This document shows, piece after piece, positions 7,729 to 16,329 of a DNA stretch of 64,000 bases. Every line of letters starts with the position of its first letter. Within the stretch, counting starts at the first letter, position 1. Origin of the DNA: Streptomyces sp. HB132 (GTDB taxonomy: Bacteria > Actinomycetota > Actinomycetes > Streptomycetales > Streptomycetaceae); assembly GCF_016909575.1 (NCBI RefSeq), contig NZ_JAFBGA010000001.1:124001-188000 (forward strand). Direction: 5' to 3'. The translations under genes were made by a program, and so were the position numbers. The notes beneath the pieces were generated by a model. The model searched no databases. It was not told the origin of the DNA and worked only from the letters and a program-made list of their open reading frames with translations.

Positions 7729-9138
7729 TCAGTGGCGCCCGGAGACGCGGTCCGCCAGTTTCGCGAGACGGTCGGTGCCGAGGTGCGGTGACGCCGCCTC
7801 CCGGCGGTCCGCCGTGCGGTAGGCGGCGTAGAGGGCGTGGACGCCGAGCCAGCGGAGGGGTTCGGGTTCCCAGCGGCGGACCTTGTGGTTGACCCAGGGC
7901 AGGGCGGTCAGGTCGGTGGGGCCCGCCTGGCCGGAGTCCTGCTGGATCAGGTCGCGCAGGGTACGGGCCGCGAGGTTGGCGGTGGCGACGCCTGAGCCGA
8001 CGTAGCCGCCGGCCCAGCCGAGGCCGGTGCTGCGGTCCAGAGTGACGGTGGCGCACCAGTCGCGGGGGACACCGAGCACGCCGGACCAGGCGTGGTCGAT
8101 GCGAGCGCCCGCGGTGCTGGGGAAGAAGCGGACGAGCAGGTCGCGCAGGGCCTCGATCGTGGCGGGCTGCGTGCGGGCCGTTCCGTTGACGTGGGCGGCG
8201 GCCGAGCCGTAGCGGTAGGGGACGCCGCGGCCGCCGAGGGCGATGCGGTCGTCGGCGGTGCGCTGGGCGTACATGTAGGCGTGGGCCATGTCGCCGAGGG
8301 TTTCGCAGCCGTCCCAGCCGATGGTCTCCCAGAGGGACTTGGGCAGGGGCTCGGTGACGATCATGGAGGAGTTCATGGGGAGCCAGGTACGGCGGTGGTT
8401 CTTGAGGCTCGCGGTGTATCCCTCCGTGCAGCGCAGTACGTAGGGGGCGCGGACCGTGCCGTACGGGGTGACGGCGTGCTTGGGCTTGATCTCGGTGACG
8501 GGCGTCGACTCGTGGATCGTGACGCCGAGGGCCTCCACCGCGTCGGCGAGGCCCTTGACCAGTTTGGCGGGGTGCAGGCGCGCGCCGTGCGGGGTCCAGC
8601 TGGAGCCGACGGCTCCGGAGACGCGGATGCGTTCGGCGGTCTCGCGGGCGCCGCGCAGGACGCGGTCGGTCTCGCCGAAGGCGATCTCGACGGAGTGGAA
8701 GTCCTTGAGACGGGCGAGCTGGGAGGGGGTGTGGGCGACCTCCAGGACGCCCCCGTGGTGGATGTCGGCGTCGATGTTCTCCTCGCCGGCGACGCGTATC
8801 ACCTCGCCGACGGTGTCGTTCATGGCGCGCTGGAGGCGGACCGCGGCGTCGTGGCCGTGCAGTTCGGCGTAGCGGTCGCGGCCGGCGACGCCGTTGTAGA
8901 GCCAGCCGCCGTTGCGTCCGGAGGCGCCGTAGCCGCAGAACTTGGCTTCCAGGACGGTGATGTTGAGGAAGGGGACGGCCTTCTTGAGGTAGTACGCCGT
9001 CCAGAGGCCGGTGTAGCCGCCGCCGACGATGCAGACGTCGGCGCCCGTGTCGCCGGGCAGGGGTTCGCGCGGGGCGGGTGTGCCTTCCTTCGCGTACCAG
9101 AAGGAGATGCCGCCGTTGACGGTACTGACGGTGTTCAT
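7729..9138 (-). CDS. FAD-dependent amine/amino-acid oxidoreductase (DAO family)
   Basis: 469 residues. The Rossmann FAD-binding motif VCIVGGGYTGLWTAYYL lies near residue 33 and is followed by the DAO-fold pattern GYGASGRNGGWLYNG, typical of gamma-glutamylputrescine oxidase (PuuB) and related flavoenzymes that oxidise amines to imines with H2O2 release. The C-terminal GWAGGYVGSGVATANLAART is the second FAD-contact motif. The start at 9138 (MNTVST) has AGGGGAC ahead of it; the longer frame to 9246 overlaps the divergent gene's start. Its neighbours are a divergent kinase and, a little further off, an SSAT-like acetyltransferase. A polyamine link is possible but unproven. Confidence 0.8.
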   Translation of the reverse strand: MNTVSTVNGGISFWYAKEGTPAPREPLPGDTGADVCIVGGGYTGLWTAYYLKKAVPFLNITVLEAKFCGYGASGRNGGWLYNGVAGRDRYAELHGHDAAVRLQRAMNDTVGEVIRVAGEENIDADIHHGGVLEVAHTPSQLARLKDFHSVEIAFGETDRVLRGARETAERIRVSGAVGSSWTPHGARLHPAKLVKGLADAVEALGVTIHESTPVTEIKPKHAVTPYGTVRAPYVLRCTEGYTASLKNHRRTWLPMNSSMIVTEPLPKSLWETIGWDGCETLGDMAHAYMYAQRTADDRIALGGRGVPYRYGSAAAHVNGTARTQPATIEALRDLLVRFFPSTAGARIDHAWSGVLGVPRDWCATVTLDRSTGLGWAGGYVGSGVATANLAARTLRDLIQQDSGQAGPTDLTALPWVNHKVRRWEPEPLRWLGVHALYAAYRTADRREAASPHLGTDRLAKLADRVSGRH

Positions 9139-9201
9139 GTGTCCCCTGCTTGTCCGTGTGCAGCCCAGTCGCTGGAGGGACGGTACCCCTAGGCTCGCGG
9201 T

Positions 9202-10113
9202 GTGATCGACGTACCGGATGACCTGGCCGTGAATCTGAGTGCCCACAGCGGTGCGGCGGGGCGGGCGTTCGCCGCCTCGTTGCCGGGGCTGGCCGCGAGA
9301 TACCTGGACGAGTGGGGGCTGCGGCTCGACGGTGGCGCCATGAGCGGGATGTGTGCGCTGGTGCTCCCGGTGGTGCGGGAGGCGGATGGCCGCCGTGCGG
9401 CGCTGAAGCTCCAGTCGGTGGACGAGGAGACGGCGGGCGAGCCCGTGGCGCTACGGGTCTGGGGAGTGGCGGGCGCGGGGGCTGTGGGCCTTCTCGAGCA
9501 CGACGCGGCGACCGGGGCGATGCTGCTGGAACGGCTCGACGAGCAGCGCCCGTTGACCGGGGTGGGGGATGCGCGGTCGGCGGTGCGGGTGCTCGCGGAT
9601 TCGTTGGCACGGCTGGTCCGGGTGCCGGCTCCGCCGGGGATGCGGCGGCTGGAGGACGTGGCCGCACGGATGCTGGAGGCCGCGCCTGGGGCGGCTCCGG
9701 GTCTGGTGGACGAGGGCGAGCGCCGGTTGCTGCTGGACTGTGCGGCCGCCGTGCGTGAGGTGGCCGGGGAGCCGGGGGACCGCCTGCTGCACTGGGACCT
9801 GCACTACGACAACATCCTGGCCGGGTGCGCGGAGGAGGGCCGGGCGGGGGAGTGGGTCGCGCTGGATCCGAAGCCGCTCGCCGGTGATCCGGGGTTCGAG
9901 CTGTTCCCGGCGCTGCACAACAGGTTCGACGCGTCCGAGGTGCTGTGGAGGTTCGATCTGCTGGCCGGGGTGCTGGAACTGGAGCGGGAGAACGCACGGG
10001 CGTGGACGCTGGGGCGGGTGCTGCAGACCGGTCTGTGGGCTACCGGGGACGGCGAGCGGCGGCTGCCGGCGGAGCATGCGGAGATCGCCCGGCAGTTGCT
10101 GGGACGGGACTGA
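9202..10113 (+). CDS. APH(6)/hydroxyurea-type aminoglycoside phosphotransferase family kinase
   Basis: 303 residues with a GTG start. The protein-kinase-like phosphotransferase core is seen in ALKLQ (ATP-binding lysine), the catalytic loop LLHWDLHYDNIL with Asp199, and the metal-binding segment VALDPKPLAGDPGFELFP with Asp222. These features fit the streptomycin 6-kinase / hydroxyurea phosphotransferase family. Chromosomal members are common in Streptomyces without a nearby aminoglycoside cluster, so a resistance function should not be assumed. Transcription diverges from the flavoenzyme gene, with 63 nt between them. Confidence 0.8.
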   Translation: MIDVPDDLAVNLSAHSGAAGRAFAASLPGLAARYLDEWGLRLDGGAMSGMCALVLPVVREADGRRAALKLQSVDEETAGEPVALRVWGVAGAGAVGLLEHDAATGAMLLERLDEQRPLTGVGDARSAVRVLADSLARLVRVPAPPGMRRLEDVAARMLEAAPGAAPGLVDEGERRLLLDCAAAVREVAGEPGDRLLHWDLHYDNILAGCAEEGRAGEWVALDPKPLAGDPGFELFPALHNRFDASEVLWRFDLLAGVLELERENARAWTLGRVLQTGLWATGDGERRLPAEHAEIARQLLGRD

Positions 10114-10150
10114 ACGGCAGGGGGTCCGCCCGCCTGTCTAGGCTGCGTCC

Positions 10151-10627
10151 ATGATCCGCGTAGCCACTCTTGAAGATGTCCCTGCCGTCCACGCCATGGT
10201 CCGTGAGCTCGCCGAGTACGAGAAGGCGCTCGACGAGGCGAACGCCACCGTCGAGCAGTTGCGTGAGGCCCTGTTCGGCGAGCGGCCCGCCGCGTACGCG
10301 CACGTCGCGGTGTCGGACGACGACGGCGAAGTGGTCGGGTTCGCGCTGTGGTTCCTCAACTTCTCGACGTGGCGCGGGGTGCACGGCGTGTATCTGGAGG
10401 ACCTGTACGTGCGTCCCGAGCGGCGCGGCGGAGGCTACGGCAAGGCGCTGCTGAGGGAGCTGGCGCGCATCTGTGTGGAGCGCGGGTACGGGCGCCTGGA
10501 GTGGTCGGTGCTGGACTGGAACGCCCCGTCCATCGCGTTCTACGAGTCGCTGGGCGCGCGTCCCCAGAGCGAGTGGACGGTGTACCGGCTCCATGGCGGG
10601 GCGCTGGCGGAGCTCGGAGCGGTCTGA
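10151..10627 (+). CDS. GNAT N-acetyltransferase (spermidine/diamine acetyltransferase-like)
   Basis: 158 residues covering one GNAT domain. The acetyl-CoA loop is RPERRGGGYGKALL, and the C-terminal WNAPSIAFYESLGA is typical of the SSAT branch (DWN...FY.S.GA). The LYVRPERRGGG segment matches diamine N-acetyltransferases. It probably transfers acetyl from acetyl-CoA to a small amine. It lies 37 nt after the kinase on the same strand, so the two may share a transcript. The substrate is inferred. Confidence 0.82.
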   Translation: MIRVATLEDVPAVHAMVRELAEYEKALDEANATVEQLREALFGERPAAYAHVAVSDDDGEVVGFALWFLNFSTWRGVHGVYLEDLYVRPERRGGGYGKALLRELARICVERGYGRLEWSVLDWNAPSIAFYESLGARPQSEWTVYRLHGGALAELGAV

Positions 10628-10650
10628 GGGGACGGTGAGCCGGCCTCGGG

Positions 10651-11847
10651 TCATGGAGTTCCCGCCGGGCGGGGGACGTCCGGTGCCGTGCCGCCGAGGA
10701 GCCGGATCGCGAGGACCGCGGCTTCGATGCCGCTGTTGAACGCGACCTCGCTGAGGAGTCCCGGGGCGGCGACCTGGTCGCCGGCGAGCAGGATCCCGTC
10801 GCCGCGGTCGACGGCGGGCCGGTCGCGCCAGGTCGTGCCGGGCCTGTCGACGGCTCCGGTGCGGCCGGACGCGAGTGCTTCGCGGCGCCAGGTGGTGCGG
10901 TCGCGCCAGCCGGGGAAGCCGAGGTCGAGCAGGTCCTCGGCGCGGCGGAGGGCGTCGGCGCGCGGTGTGCCGGGGGCGAGGGGGATCTGGGCCTGGATGA
11001 GCTGTTCGCCCGATGGGGTGAGGGTCGGGTCCTGGGCGGTGAACCGTTCGACCCAGCCGGGGGCGTCGAGGTCACAGACGATGAAGGGGTCGCCCCGCCG
11101 GGTCCTCAGGGCCAGGTCGAGCAGAGCGGTCCGGCCGCTGTCCCAGGTCAGGGTGGGGTCCTCCAGCAGAGCGCGGGCGGAGTCCAGGTGGGTGGCGACG
11201 ATCACCGGCCCGCTCCGCCGGAGCGCGGCCAGGTCGTGGGGGCCGACGCGTTCGGCGGTCTCGATGCGTACGCCGAGGTTCCAGGCGTGGGTGGCCATCC
11301 GGTCGACGAGCTGGGTCCAGCCGCCGACGGGGTAGCGGGCCTCGGGCGGCAGTGCGGTCGCGCGGCGCAGCCGTTCCTGGACGAAGGCGGCGGAGAGCGA
11401 ACCGGGATCGTGGTGGAAGAGGGCCACGCCCATGTAGTGGGCCGCCGCGCGGGCGCCCTCCTCGCCGACCTGTCCGGTGGCCCAGCTGAGGAAGTCGGTC
11501 TCGACGGGGGCCCGGCGGTGGCCGCGGCGGGCGAGGCGGAGCAGGGCGAGCGGCGGGGTCCTGCGCAGGGCGCCGTCCCGTCGGAAGAGGAAGCGGGTGC
11601 CTTCGAGGGGCGGGACGGAGGCGATCGGGCCGAGGAGCCCCCGCTGTGCGAGCCAGGTCCAGTGCGGTCCGCGGTGGTAGAGGGCGTGTGGCCCCTCGTT
11701 GGTGAGGTAGGGGCCTTCAGCGGTCCTGGCCCGTCCCCCGAGGGTGTGGTGGGCCTCGTGGAGGGTCACCGGAACCCGGGATTCGGCGGCGGTGACGGCG
11801 GCGGCCAGTCCGGCGAGTCCGCCGCCGATGATGTGGATGCGCTGCAT
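10651..11847 (-). CDS. NAD(P)/FAD-dependent oxidoreductase (phytoene desaturase/amine oxidase-like)
   Basis: 398 residues. The N terminus is a dinucleotide-binding motif, IHIIGGGLAGLAAAVTAAE, followed by the FAD signature HEAHHTLGGRART. The C terminus (GDGILLAGDQVAAPGLLSEVAFNSG) is the second flavin-binding element of NAD(P)-binding Rossmann amine oxidases and carotenoid desaturase relatives. No carotenoid genes lie nearby, so the substrate is unknown. The ATG at 11847 with GAGGAGA ahead is preferred; the frame stays open further upstream but crosses the divergent gene's promoter. Confidence 0.75.
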   Translation of the reverse strand: MQRIHIIGGGLAGLAAAVTAAESRVPVTLHEAHHTLGGRARTAEGPYLTNEGPHALYHRGPHWTWLAQRGLLGPIASVPPLEGTRFLFRRDGALRRTPPLALLRLARRGHRRAPVETDFLSWATGQVGEEGARAAAHYMGVALFHHDPGSLSAAFVQERLRRATALPPEARYPVGGWTQLVDRMATHAWNLGVRIETAERVGPHDLAALRRSGPVIVATHLDSARALLEDPTLTWDSGRTALLDLALRTRRGDPFIVCDLDAPGWVERFTAQDPTLTPSGEQLIQAQIPLAPGTPRADALRRAEDLLDLGFPGWRDRTTWRREALASGRTGAVDRPGTTWRDRPAVDRGDGILLAGDQVAAPGLLSEVAFNSGIEAAVLAIRLLGGTAPDVPRPAGTP

Positions 11848-11968
11848 GGCTGGGTCTCCTCGCGGTGGGCGCTTCTGTACGGAGGACGGTTCGGCCGGTC
11901 GATTCTGTGACATCGGGGCGGCGGCCGTGTCGGGATGGCTGTCAGTGGTGTGCGTCACGATGGGGGGC

Positions 11969-12667
11969 ATGGCACGTACAGGCAACAGGAGCAGCAGGAG
12001 CGCGAGCGCGCAGGGCGGGGTGGACCGGGCGCGGCTGCCGGAGGTCCGGCTGCCGTCACTCGCGCCGTACGGAGCGGAGGGGCTGGAGCCCGACGGGGAC
12101 TACGACGGGGTGCTGTTCGAGGAGACGGATCTGGCGGACGCGTCGGGCCCCGGAGCGCGGTTCCTGGACTGCGAGCTGCGCGGTTGCGCTCTGGACCGCG
12201 CGGAGCTGACGCGGTCCAGGTTCATCGACTCGGTGCTGAAGGGCGTCCGGGGTGTGGGTACCGATCTGGCGGGGGCGTCGCTGCGGGACGTCGAGGTCCT
12301 GGACGCACGGCTCGGCGGGGTGCAGCTGCACGGTGCCGTGCTGGAGCGGGTGCTGGTGCGGGGCGGGAAGATCGACTATCTGAATCTGCGCAAGGCGCGG
12401 CTGAAGGACGTCGTGTTCGAGGGGTGTGTGCTCTCGGAGCCGGATTTCGGGGAGGCGCAGCTGGTGCGGGTGGAGTTCCGGGACTGTGTGCTCAAGCGCG
12501 CGGACTTCAGTGCCGTGCGGATGGAGTCCGTCGATCTGCGCACGGTCGCCGAGCTGGACATCGCGCGGGGCGTGGAGCGTTTGGCGGGTGCGGTGATCAG
12601 CCCGTCCCAGCTCATGGAGCTGGCTCCGGCGTTCGCGGCGCAGATCGGGGTGCGGGTGGAGGCGTGA
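11969..12667 (+). CDS. pentapeptide-repeat protein
   Basis: 232 residues. After a basic, low-complexity head of about 45 residues, the sequence follows the A(D/N)LXX pentapeptide pattern through the middle, for example FEETDLADAS, FLDCELRGCAL, DRAELTRSRF, DLAGASLRDVEV and LRKARLKDVVFEGCVL. This forms a right-handed quadrilateral beta-helix. Some such proteins mimic DNA and protect gyrase; most have no known role. The start is uncertain: ATG at 11969 (MARTG) or the in-frame ATG at 11960, with a G-run close by. Confidence 0.8.
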   Translation: MARTGNRSSRSASAQGGVDRARLPEVRLPSLAPYGAEGLEPDGDYDGVLFEETDLADASGPGARFLDCELRGCALDRAELTRSRFIDSVLKGVRGVGTDLAGASLRDVEVLDARLGGVQLHGAVLERVLVRGGKIDYLNLRKARLKDVVFEGCVLSEPDFGEAQLVRVEFRDCVLKRADFSAVRMESVDLRTVAELDIARGVERLAGAVISPSQLMELAPAFAAQIGVRVEA

Positions 12668-12679
12668 GCGCGGGCCCGC

Positions 12680-13177
12680 TCAGAGGCGGGGGAAGCGGGC
12701 CTGGAGGTCCCAGACGACGGGGTTGTCGGCGAGACCTTCGTGCATGTCGGCCAGATCGGCGATCAGGTCGTGCAGGAAATCGCGGGCCTCGCGGCGCAGC
12801 AGGGAGTGACTGAAGGTGAGCGGGGGCTCGTCGCCGGGCATCCAGTCGGCCTCGACGTCCACCCAGCCGAAGCGTCGCTCGAAGAGCATGCGGTCGGACG
12901 ATTCGGTGAAGTCGAGCTCGGCGTACTGCTGACGGTGCGAGCGGTTGCCCCTGGGGTCGCGGTCGATCTGTTCGACGATGTCGCAGAGTGCCCAGGCGAA
13001 GTCGAGCACGGGTACCCATCCCCAGGCTGTGGACACTTCCCGGTCGGCCTTGGTGTCGGCGAGGTAGACGTCCCCGGAGAACAGGTCGTGCCGCAGGGCG
13101 CGGACGTCCGCGCGGCGGTAGTCGGTCTGCGGGGGGTCCGGGAAGCGCCGGGAGAGGGAGTAGCCGATGTCGAGCAC
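12680..13177 (-). CDS. conserved hypothetical protein
   Basis: 165 residues beginning with GTG, acidic and soluble, with no signal peptide or membrane segment. It contains conserved-looking aromatic patches (GWVPVLDFAWALCDIVEQID and FGWVDVEADWMPGD). I do not assign a function. It resembles small streptomycete proteins sometimes placed in DUF7878, but I cannot confirm this. It is convergent with the pentapeptide gene (12 nt between stops) and lies upstream of no obvious partner. Confidence 0.65.
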   Translation of the reverse strand: MLDIGYSLSRRFPDPPQTDYRRADVRALRHDLFSGDVYLADTKADREVSTAWGWVPVLDFAWALCDIVEQIDRDPRGNRSHRQQYAELDFTESSDRMLFERRFGWVDVEADWMPGDEPPLTFSHSLLRREARDFLHDLIADLADMHEGLADNPVVWDLQARFPRL

Positions 13178-13283
13178 GGTCCGATGGTGTCATGCCGCGT
13201 GGACGTCCCGCGCCGGGCTGCGGCCACGGGGCGTGACCCGGCCGTGCCGCGTGAACGCGCCCCCTCCGCCCGGTGGCGCCGGG

Positions 13284-13925
13284 TCACGGCAGCAGGCGTT
13301 GTTCCTTGGCGACGGAGACCGCTCCCGCCCGGGTGTCGACACCGAGCTTCTCGTAGATCCGGCTCAGGTGGGTCTTGACGGTGGCCTCGCTGATGAAGAG
13401 GGCTCGTGCGATGTCACGGTTGCCGAGGCCCTGTGACAGCTGGCCCAGGATGTCGAGTTCGCGTTCGGTCAGGGTGGGGCCGGGGCTGCGCATCCGGGCC
13501 ATGACGCGGCTGGCGACCGGCGGTGAGAGCGTGGTGCGGCCCTGGGCGGCGGCGCGGATCGCGGCGAAGAGTTCTTCCGGGCGTTCGGCCTTCAGCAGGT
13601 AGCCGGTGGCCCCCGCCCCGATGGCGCGGGTGATGTCGGCGTCGGTGTCGTAGGTCGTGAGGACGAGCACGTTGGCGGTGCCGGTTCCGGCGGCTGAGAT
13701 CCGGCGGGTGGCTTCGACGCCGTCGATGCCGGGGCCCAGCTGGAGGTCTATCAGGACGACGTCGGGGGTGAGCCTGGCGGCGAGTGCGACGGCCTCCTCG
13801 CCGGTGCCCGCCTCGCCCACGACCTCGATGTCGGGTTCGCCTCCGAGGAGGGCGAGCAGTCCGGCCCGTACGACGGCGTGGTCGTCGCAGAGCAGGATGC
13901 GTACGGGGCGTACGGGCGGGGTCAT
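13284..13925 (-). CDS. NarL/LuxR-type response regulator (SenR-like)
   Basis: 213 residues. The receiver domain has the acidic pair in LLCDDHAVVRAGL, the phosphoacceptor Asp60 in VVLIDLQLG, the switch T in VLVLTTYD and the lysine in YLLKAERP. The C-terminal LuxR helix-turn-helix is TERELDILGQLSQGLGNRDIA, with recognition helix ISEATVKTHLSRIYEKLGV. It overlaps the sensor kinase stop by 4 nt, so the two are translationally coupled and certainly form one two-component system. The divergent HbpS-family gene suggests kinship with SenS-SenR of S. reticuli, which respond to redox stress and haem/iron. Confidence 0.88.
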   Translation of the reverse strand: MTPPVRPVRILLCDDHAVVRAGLLALLGGEPDIEVVGEAGTGEEAVALAARLTPDVVLIDLQLGPGIDGVEATRRISAAGTGTANVLVLTTYDTDADITRAIGAGATGYLLKAERPEELFAAIRAAAQGRTTLSPPVASRVMARMRSPGPTLTERELDILGQLSQGLGNRDIARALFISEATVKTHLSRIYEKLGVDTRAGAVSVAKEQRLLP

Positions 13926-15199
13926 GCGCGTTCCTCCGAGGTCGGCGGGGCGGTCTGGGGCAGGGGTACGGCCGCGGACAGGACCGTGCCCTCGCCGGGC
14001 GCCGATTCGACGGTCAGGGTGCCGCCGAGCTGCTGCACCCGGGCCCGCATCGCTGGCAGCCCGTGGCCGCGTACGTCCTCGGGCGGGCGCGGAGCAGGCC
14101 GGTCCGGGCCGAAGCCCCGGCCGTCGTCGGCGATGTCGAGGACGATCCGGTCGTCGAGGTGGGTCAGGGTGAGCGCGGCGACGGTGGCCTCCGCGTGCTC
14201 GGTGACGTTCGCGAGGGCGCCCTGTGCGATCCGCAGCAGCGCCGACTGCACCCGGTCCGGGAGCGGGGCGGCCGGAGAGCCCTCCACATGGCAGCGGACG
14301 GTGAGGCTTCCGCCGGACCGTTCGGTCTCCCGGGTGGCGAGCGCGTGCAGCGCGGCCTCCAGCCCGCCGCCCTCCGCCAGGTCGGCGGGGGCGAGGTCGT
14401 GCACGAAGCGGCGGGCCTCGGCGAGATTGCGCTCCGCGATGCCGGTCGCGGTCAGGACGTGTCGGCGTGCGGTGGCCGGGTCGGTGTCCCAGGAGCGGTC
14501 GGCGGCCTGGAGCAGCATCTGCTGGCTGGAGAGGCCCTGGGCCAGGGTGTCGTGGATCTCCATGGACAGTCGCTGACGTTCGGCGAGGGTCCCCTCGCGG
14601 CGTTCGGTGGCTGCCAGTTCCCGCCGGGTGCGCAGCAGGTCGTCGATCAGCTCACGCTGACGTACGGAAAGGTCGCGCTGGCGTACGGCCTGGCGCCGCA
14701 TGTGGACGAAGACGGCGGTCGCGACGGCGGCGACGGCGGGCGGGGCCAGGACGAGATTCGGGTCGAAACCTGTGGCGAGCCGCAGCTGTGCGGCGACGAC
14801 GAAGACGGTGAGCAGGGCGACGAGCGCCAGGGCGGCGCGCGGCGGCAGGATCCGCAGGCCCGTGTAGAAGAGCGGTACGGCGCACCACGCGAAGCTCGGC
14901 GCGAGGACGACCAGGACCATCCACACCACGACGAGGGCGCCGAGCCAGGTCAGACGGCGAGGTGTGGGCCGGGAGCCGAGCACGGGACCGAGGAGGTACA
15001 GCACGGCGAGCACGGCGGACAGGGCGATGATCCAGGGGGTGCGGGTCTCGCCGGGGTGCCGCATGAGGAAGCGCGCGAGCGAGGCGCCGAGCAGCAGGAA
15101 GAACGCGGCGTGCATGAGGAGGGCCAGCCACCGGGCGTCCGGGTCGTCCGCCCGGCCGGTCCGGTGTGCCGTGTCCGGCTCGGTTGCGTTCCGCCGCAC
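13922..15199 (-). CDS. membrane histidine kinase, HisKA_3 type (SenS-like)
   Basis: 425 residues. Residues about 24-167 hold five or six hydrophobic segments with very short loops, so there is little extracellular sensor domain. The dimerisation/phosphoacceptor segment is LAERQRLSMEIHDTLAQGLS with His216. The C-terminal ATPase has ALANVTEHAEA (N box), DIADDGRGFG (G1) and GHGLPAMRARVQQLGG. The short-loop membrane sensor fits kinases that read a partner protein rather than a small molecule. It is divergently transcribed from a secreted HbpS/GlcG-like protein, the same arrangement as SenS-HbpS. It overlaps the regulator gene by 4 nt. Confidence 0.85.
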   Translation of the reverse strand: MRRNATEPDTAHRTGRADDPDARWLALLMHAAFFLLLGASLARFLMRHPGETRTPWIIALSAVLAVLYLLGPVLGSRPTPRRLTWLGALVVVWMVLVVLAPSFAWCAVPLFYTGLRILPPRAALALVALLTVFVVAAQLRLATGFDPNLVLAPPAVAAVATAVFVHMRRQAVRQRDLSVRQRELIDDLLRTRRELAATERREGTLAERQRLSMEIHDTLAQGLSSQQMLLQAADRSWDTDPATARRHVLTATGIAERNLAEARRFVHDLAPADLAEGGGLEAALHALATRETERSGGSLTVRCHVEGSPAAPLPDRVQSALLRIAQGALANVTEHAEATVAALTLTHLDDRIVLDIADDGRGFGPDRPAPRPPEDVRGHGLPAMRARVQQLGGTLTVESAPGEGTVLSAAVPLPQTAPPTSEERA

Positions 15200-15307
15200 C
15201 TCGTACCCCGTGCTCCCTCGATCGTGGCCGTGCCCCGCGCTGTCGCATCACCGGCCTGCGCGGTCACCTCATGGTCACCCCCGGGGGCCGCCCTCGCATC
15301 AACCGAT

Positions 15308-15329
15308 CGGCTGACGGGACCGTCAGCCG
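15308..15329. promoter_or_regulatory. inverted repeat in the kinase/hbpS divergent region
   Basis: A perfect 10-bp inverted repeat, CGGCTGACGG-GA-CCGTCAGCCG, about halfway between the two divergent starts (15199 and 15447). It is a candidate operator for the adjacent response regulator. A hairpin in the hbpS leader is the alternative. Confidence 0.45.
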
Positions 15330-15446
15330 GTGCGGGTGCGGCTTCCAGCCGGTACGTCGACCGTGCGGGCCCGGATCCGGCCGGAGGATCGGTAGCAGGA
15401 AGCCGGACGGTTCGAGACGGAGCCGCCACCAGCAGAGGAGACCCCC

Positions 15447-16004
15447 ATGAAGAAGATGTCGCTGCGCACCCGAGTCCTGACCGGTGCCGTCGCCGCGGGC
15501 GCCTTGGGCGCCGGAACCTTCGGCGCGATGTCCGCGAACGCGTCCACCCCCGCCGCCGCGCCGGCCGCCGCCGTGAAGGCCGATGCCTCCGACCGGAATC
15601 TCCGGCAGTCCACGCACCTGACCGTCGCCGCCGCCACCAAGGCCGCACAGGCGGCCCTGGACGCCGCGAAGAAGGAGAACCAGCGGGTCTCGGTGGCCGT
15701 CGTCGACCGTGACGGCAACACCGTGGTCACCCTGCGCGGCGACGGCGCGGGCCCGCAGTCCCCCGAGTCCGCCGTGAAGAAGGCGTACACCGCCGTCTCC
15801 TGGAACGCGCCCACCTCCGAGCTGGCCAAGCGCCTGGAGCAGGCCCCGAACCTCGAGGACATCCCCGGCACCCTGTTCCTGGCGGGCGGCGCGCCCGTAC
15901 AGGCCAAGGGCGCCCCGGTGGCAGGCGTCGGAGTCGCGGGCGCCCCGAGCGGCGACCTGGACGAGAAGTTCGCCGCGGCGGGCGTCGCCGCGCTCGGCCG
16001 CTGA
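15447..16004 (+). CDS. secreted GlcG/HbpS-family haem-binding-like protein
   Basis: 185 residues with an N-terminal signal peptide (about residues 1-32, MKKMSLRTRV... ending ANA; possible Tat/Sec). The Haem_degrading (GlcG/HbpS) domain follows, shown by LTVAAATKAAQAALDAA, RVSVAVVDRDGNTVVTLRGD and the glycine-rich end LFLAGGAPV...GVGVAGAPSGDLDEKFAAAGV. HbpS of S. reticuli is an extracellular octamer that binds haem/iron and modulates the sensor SenS under redox stress. Here the gene diverges from a SenS/SenR-like pair. GGAGAC lies ahead of the ATG. Haem binding itself is inferred from family. Confidence 0.82.
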   Translation: MKKMSLRTRVLTGAVAAGALGAGTFGAMSANASTPAAAPAAAVKADASDRNLRQSTHLTVAAATKAAQAALDAAKKENQRVSVAVVDRDGNTVVTLRGDGAGPQSPESAVKKAYTAVSWNAPTSELAKRLEQAPNLEDIPGTLFLAGGAPVQAKGAPVAGVGVAGAPSGDLDEKFAAAGVAALGR

Positions 16005-16036
16005 CGGCCGGCCCGGCGAGCGCGGCAGCCGTCCGC

Positions 16037-16282
16037 TCAGTCGCAGGCGAGTGCTTTGCGGGCGGCGGCGGTGAAGCGGTCCCATACCTGGGACTTGGGA
16101 AAGAAGGAGGCTGCGGCGCGTTCCTCCTCGGTCTCCGGGGAGGCCCATTCGAAGGTGAGGCTGTCCGCCGCGAAGTAGGTTTCCTTGCCGCCGCAGACGG
16201 CATGCTCGAATCCCCGCTCCTTCGCGGCGGGCAGCAGTGCGGGGTTCCGGATGATCGCGAGGCGGGCGAAGGGGCCGACGCG
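16037..16282 (-). pseudogene. 5'-truncated remnant of an unknown gene
   Basis: Reading backwards from the TGA at 16037-16039, about 80 codons show strong C/G third-position bias and sensible composition (AIIRNPALLPAAKERGFEHA, then GGKETYFAADSLTFEWASP, then FFPKSQVWDRFTAAARKALAC). There is no ATG, GTG or TTG in frame before the sequence runs into the protease terminator at 16283. It therefore looks like the C-terminal end of a gene that lost its 5' part. I do not recognise the family. A very rare start codon is the only alternative. Confidence 0.55.
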
Positions 16283-16315
16283 GGGAGCCGGTCCGCCCGA
16301 GGCGGACCGGCTCCC
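16283..16315 (-). terminator. hairpin terminator after the M4 protease
   Basis: A perfect 15-bp stem (GGGAGCCGGTCCGCC and its complement) with loop CGA, 14 nt past the protease stop codon. Confidence 0.75.
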
Positions 16316-16329
16316 GGAGTGCGCTGGTG

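Noticed and set aside
9202..10113. Antibiotic resistance island around the APH(6)-type kinase
   Set aside because: No biosynthetic or mobile genes nearby; such kinases are common housekeeping-region genes in Streptomyces.
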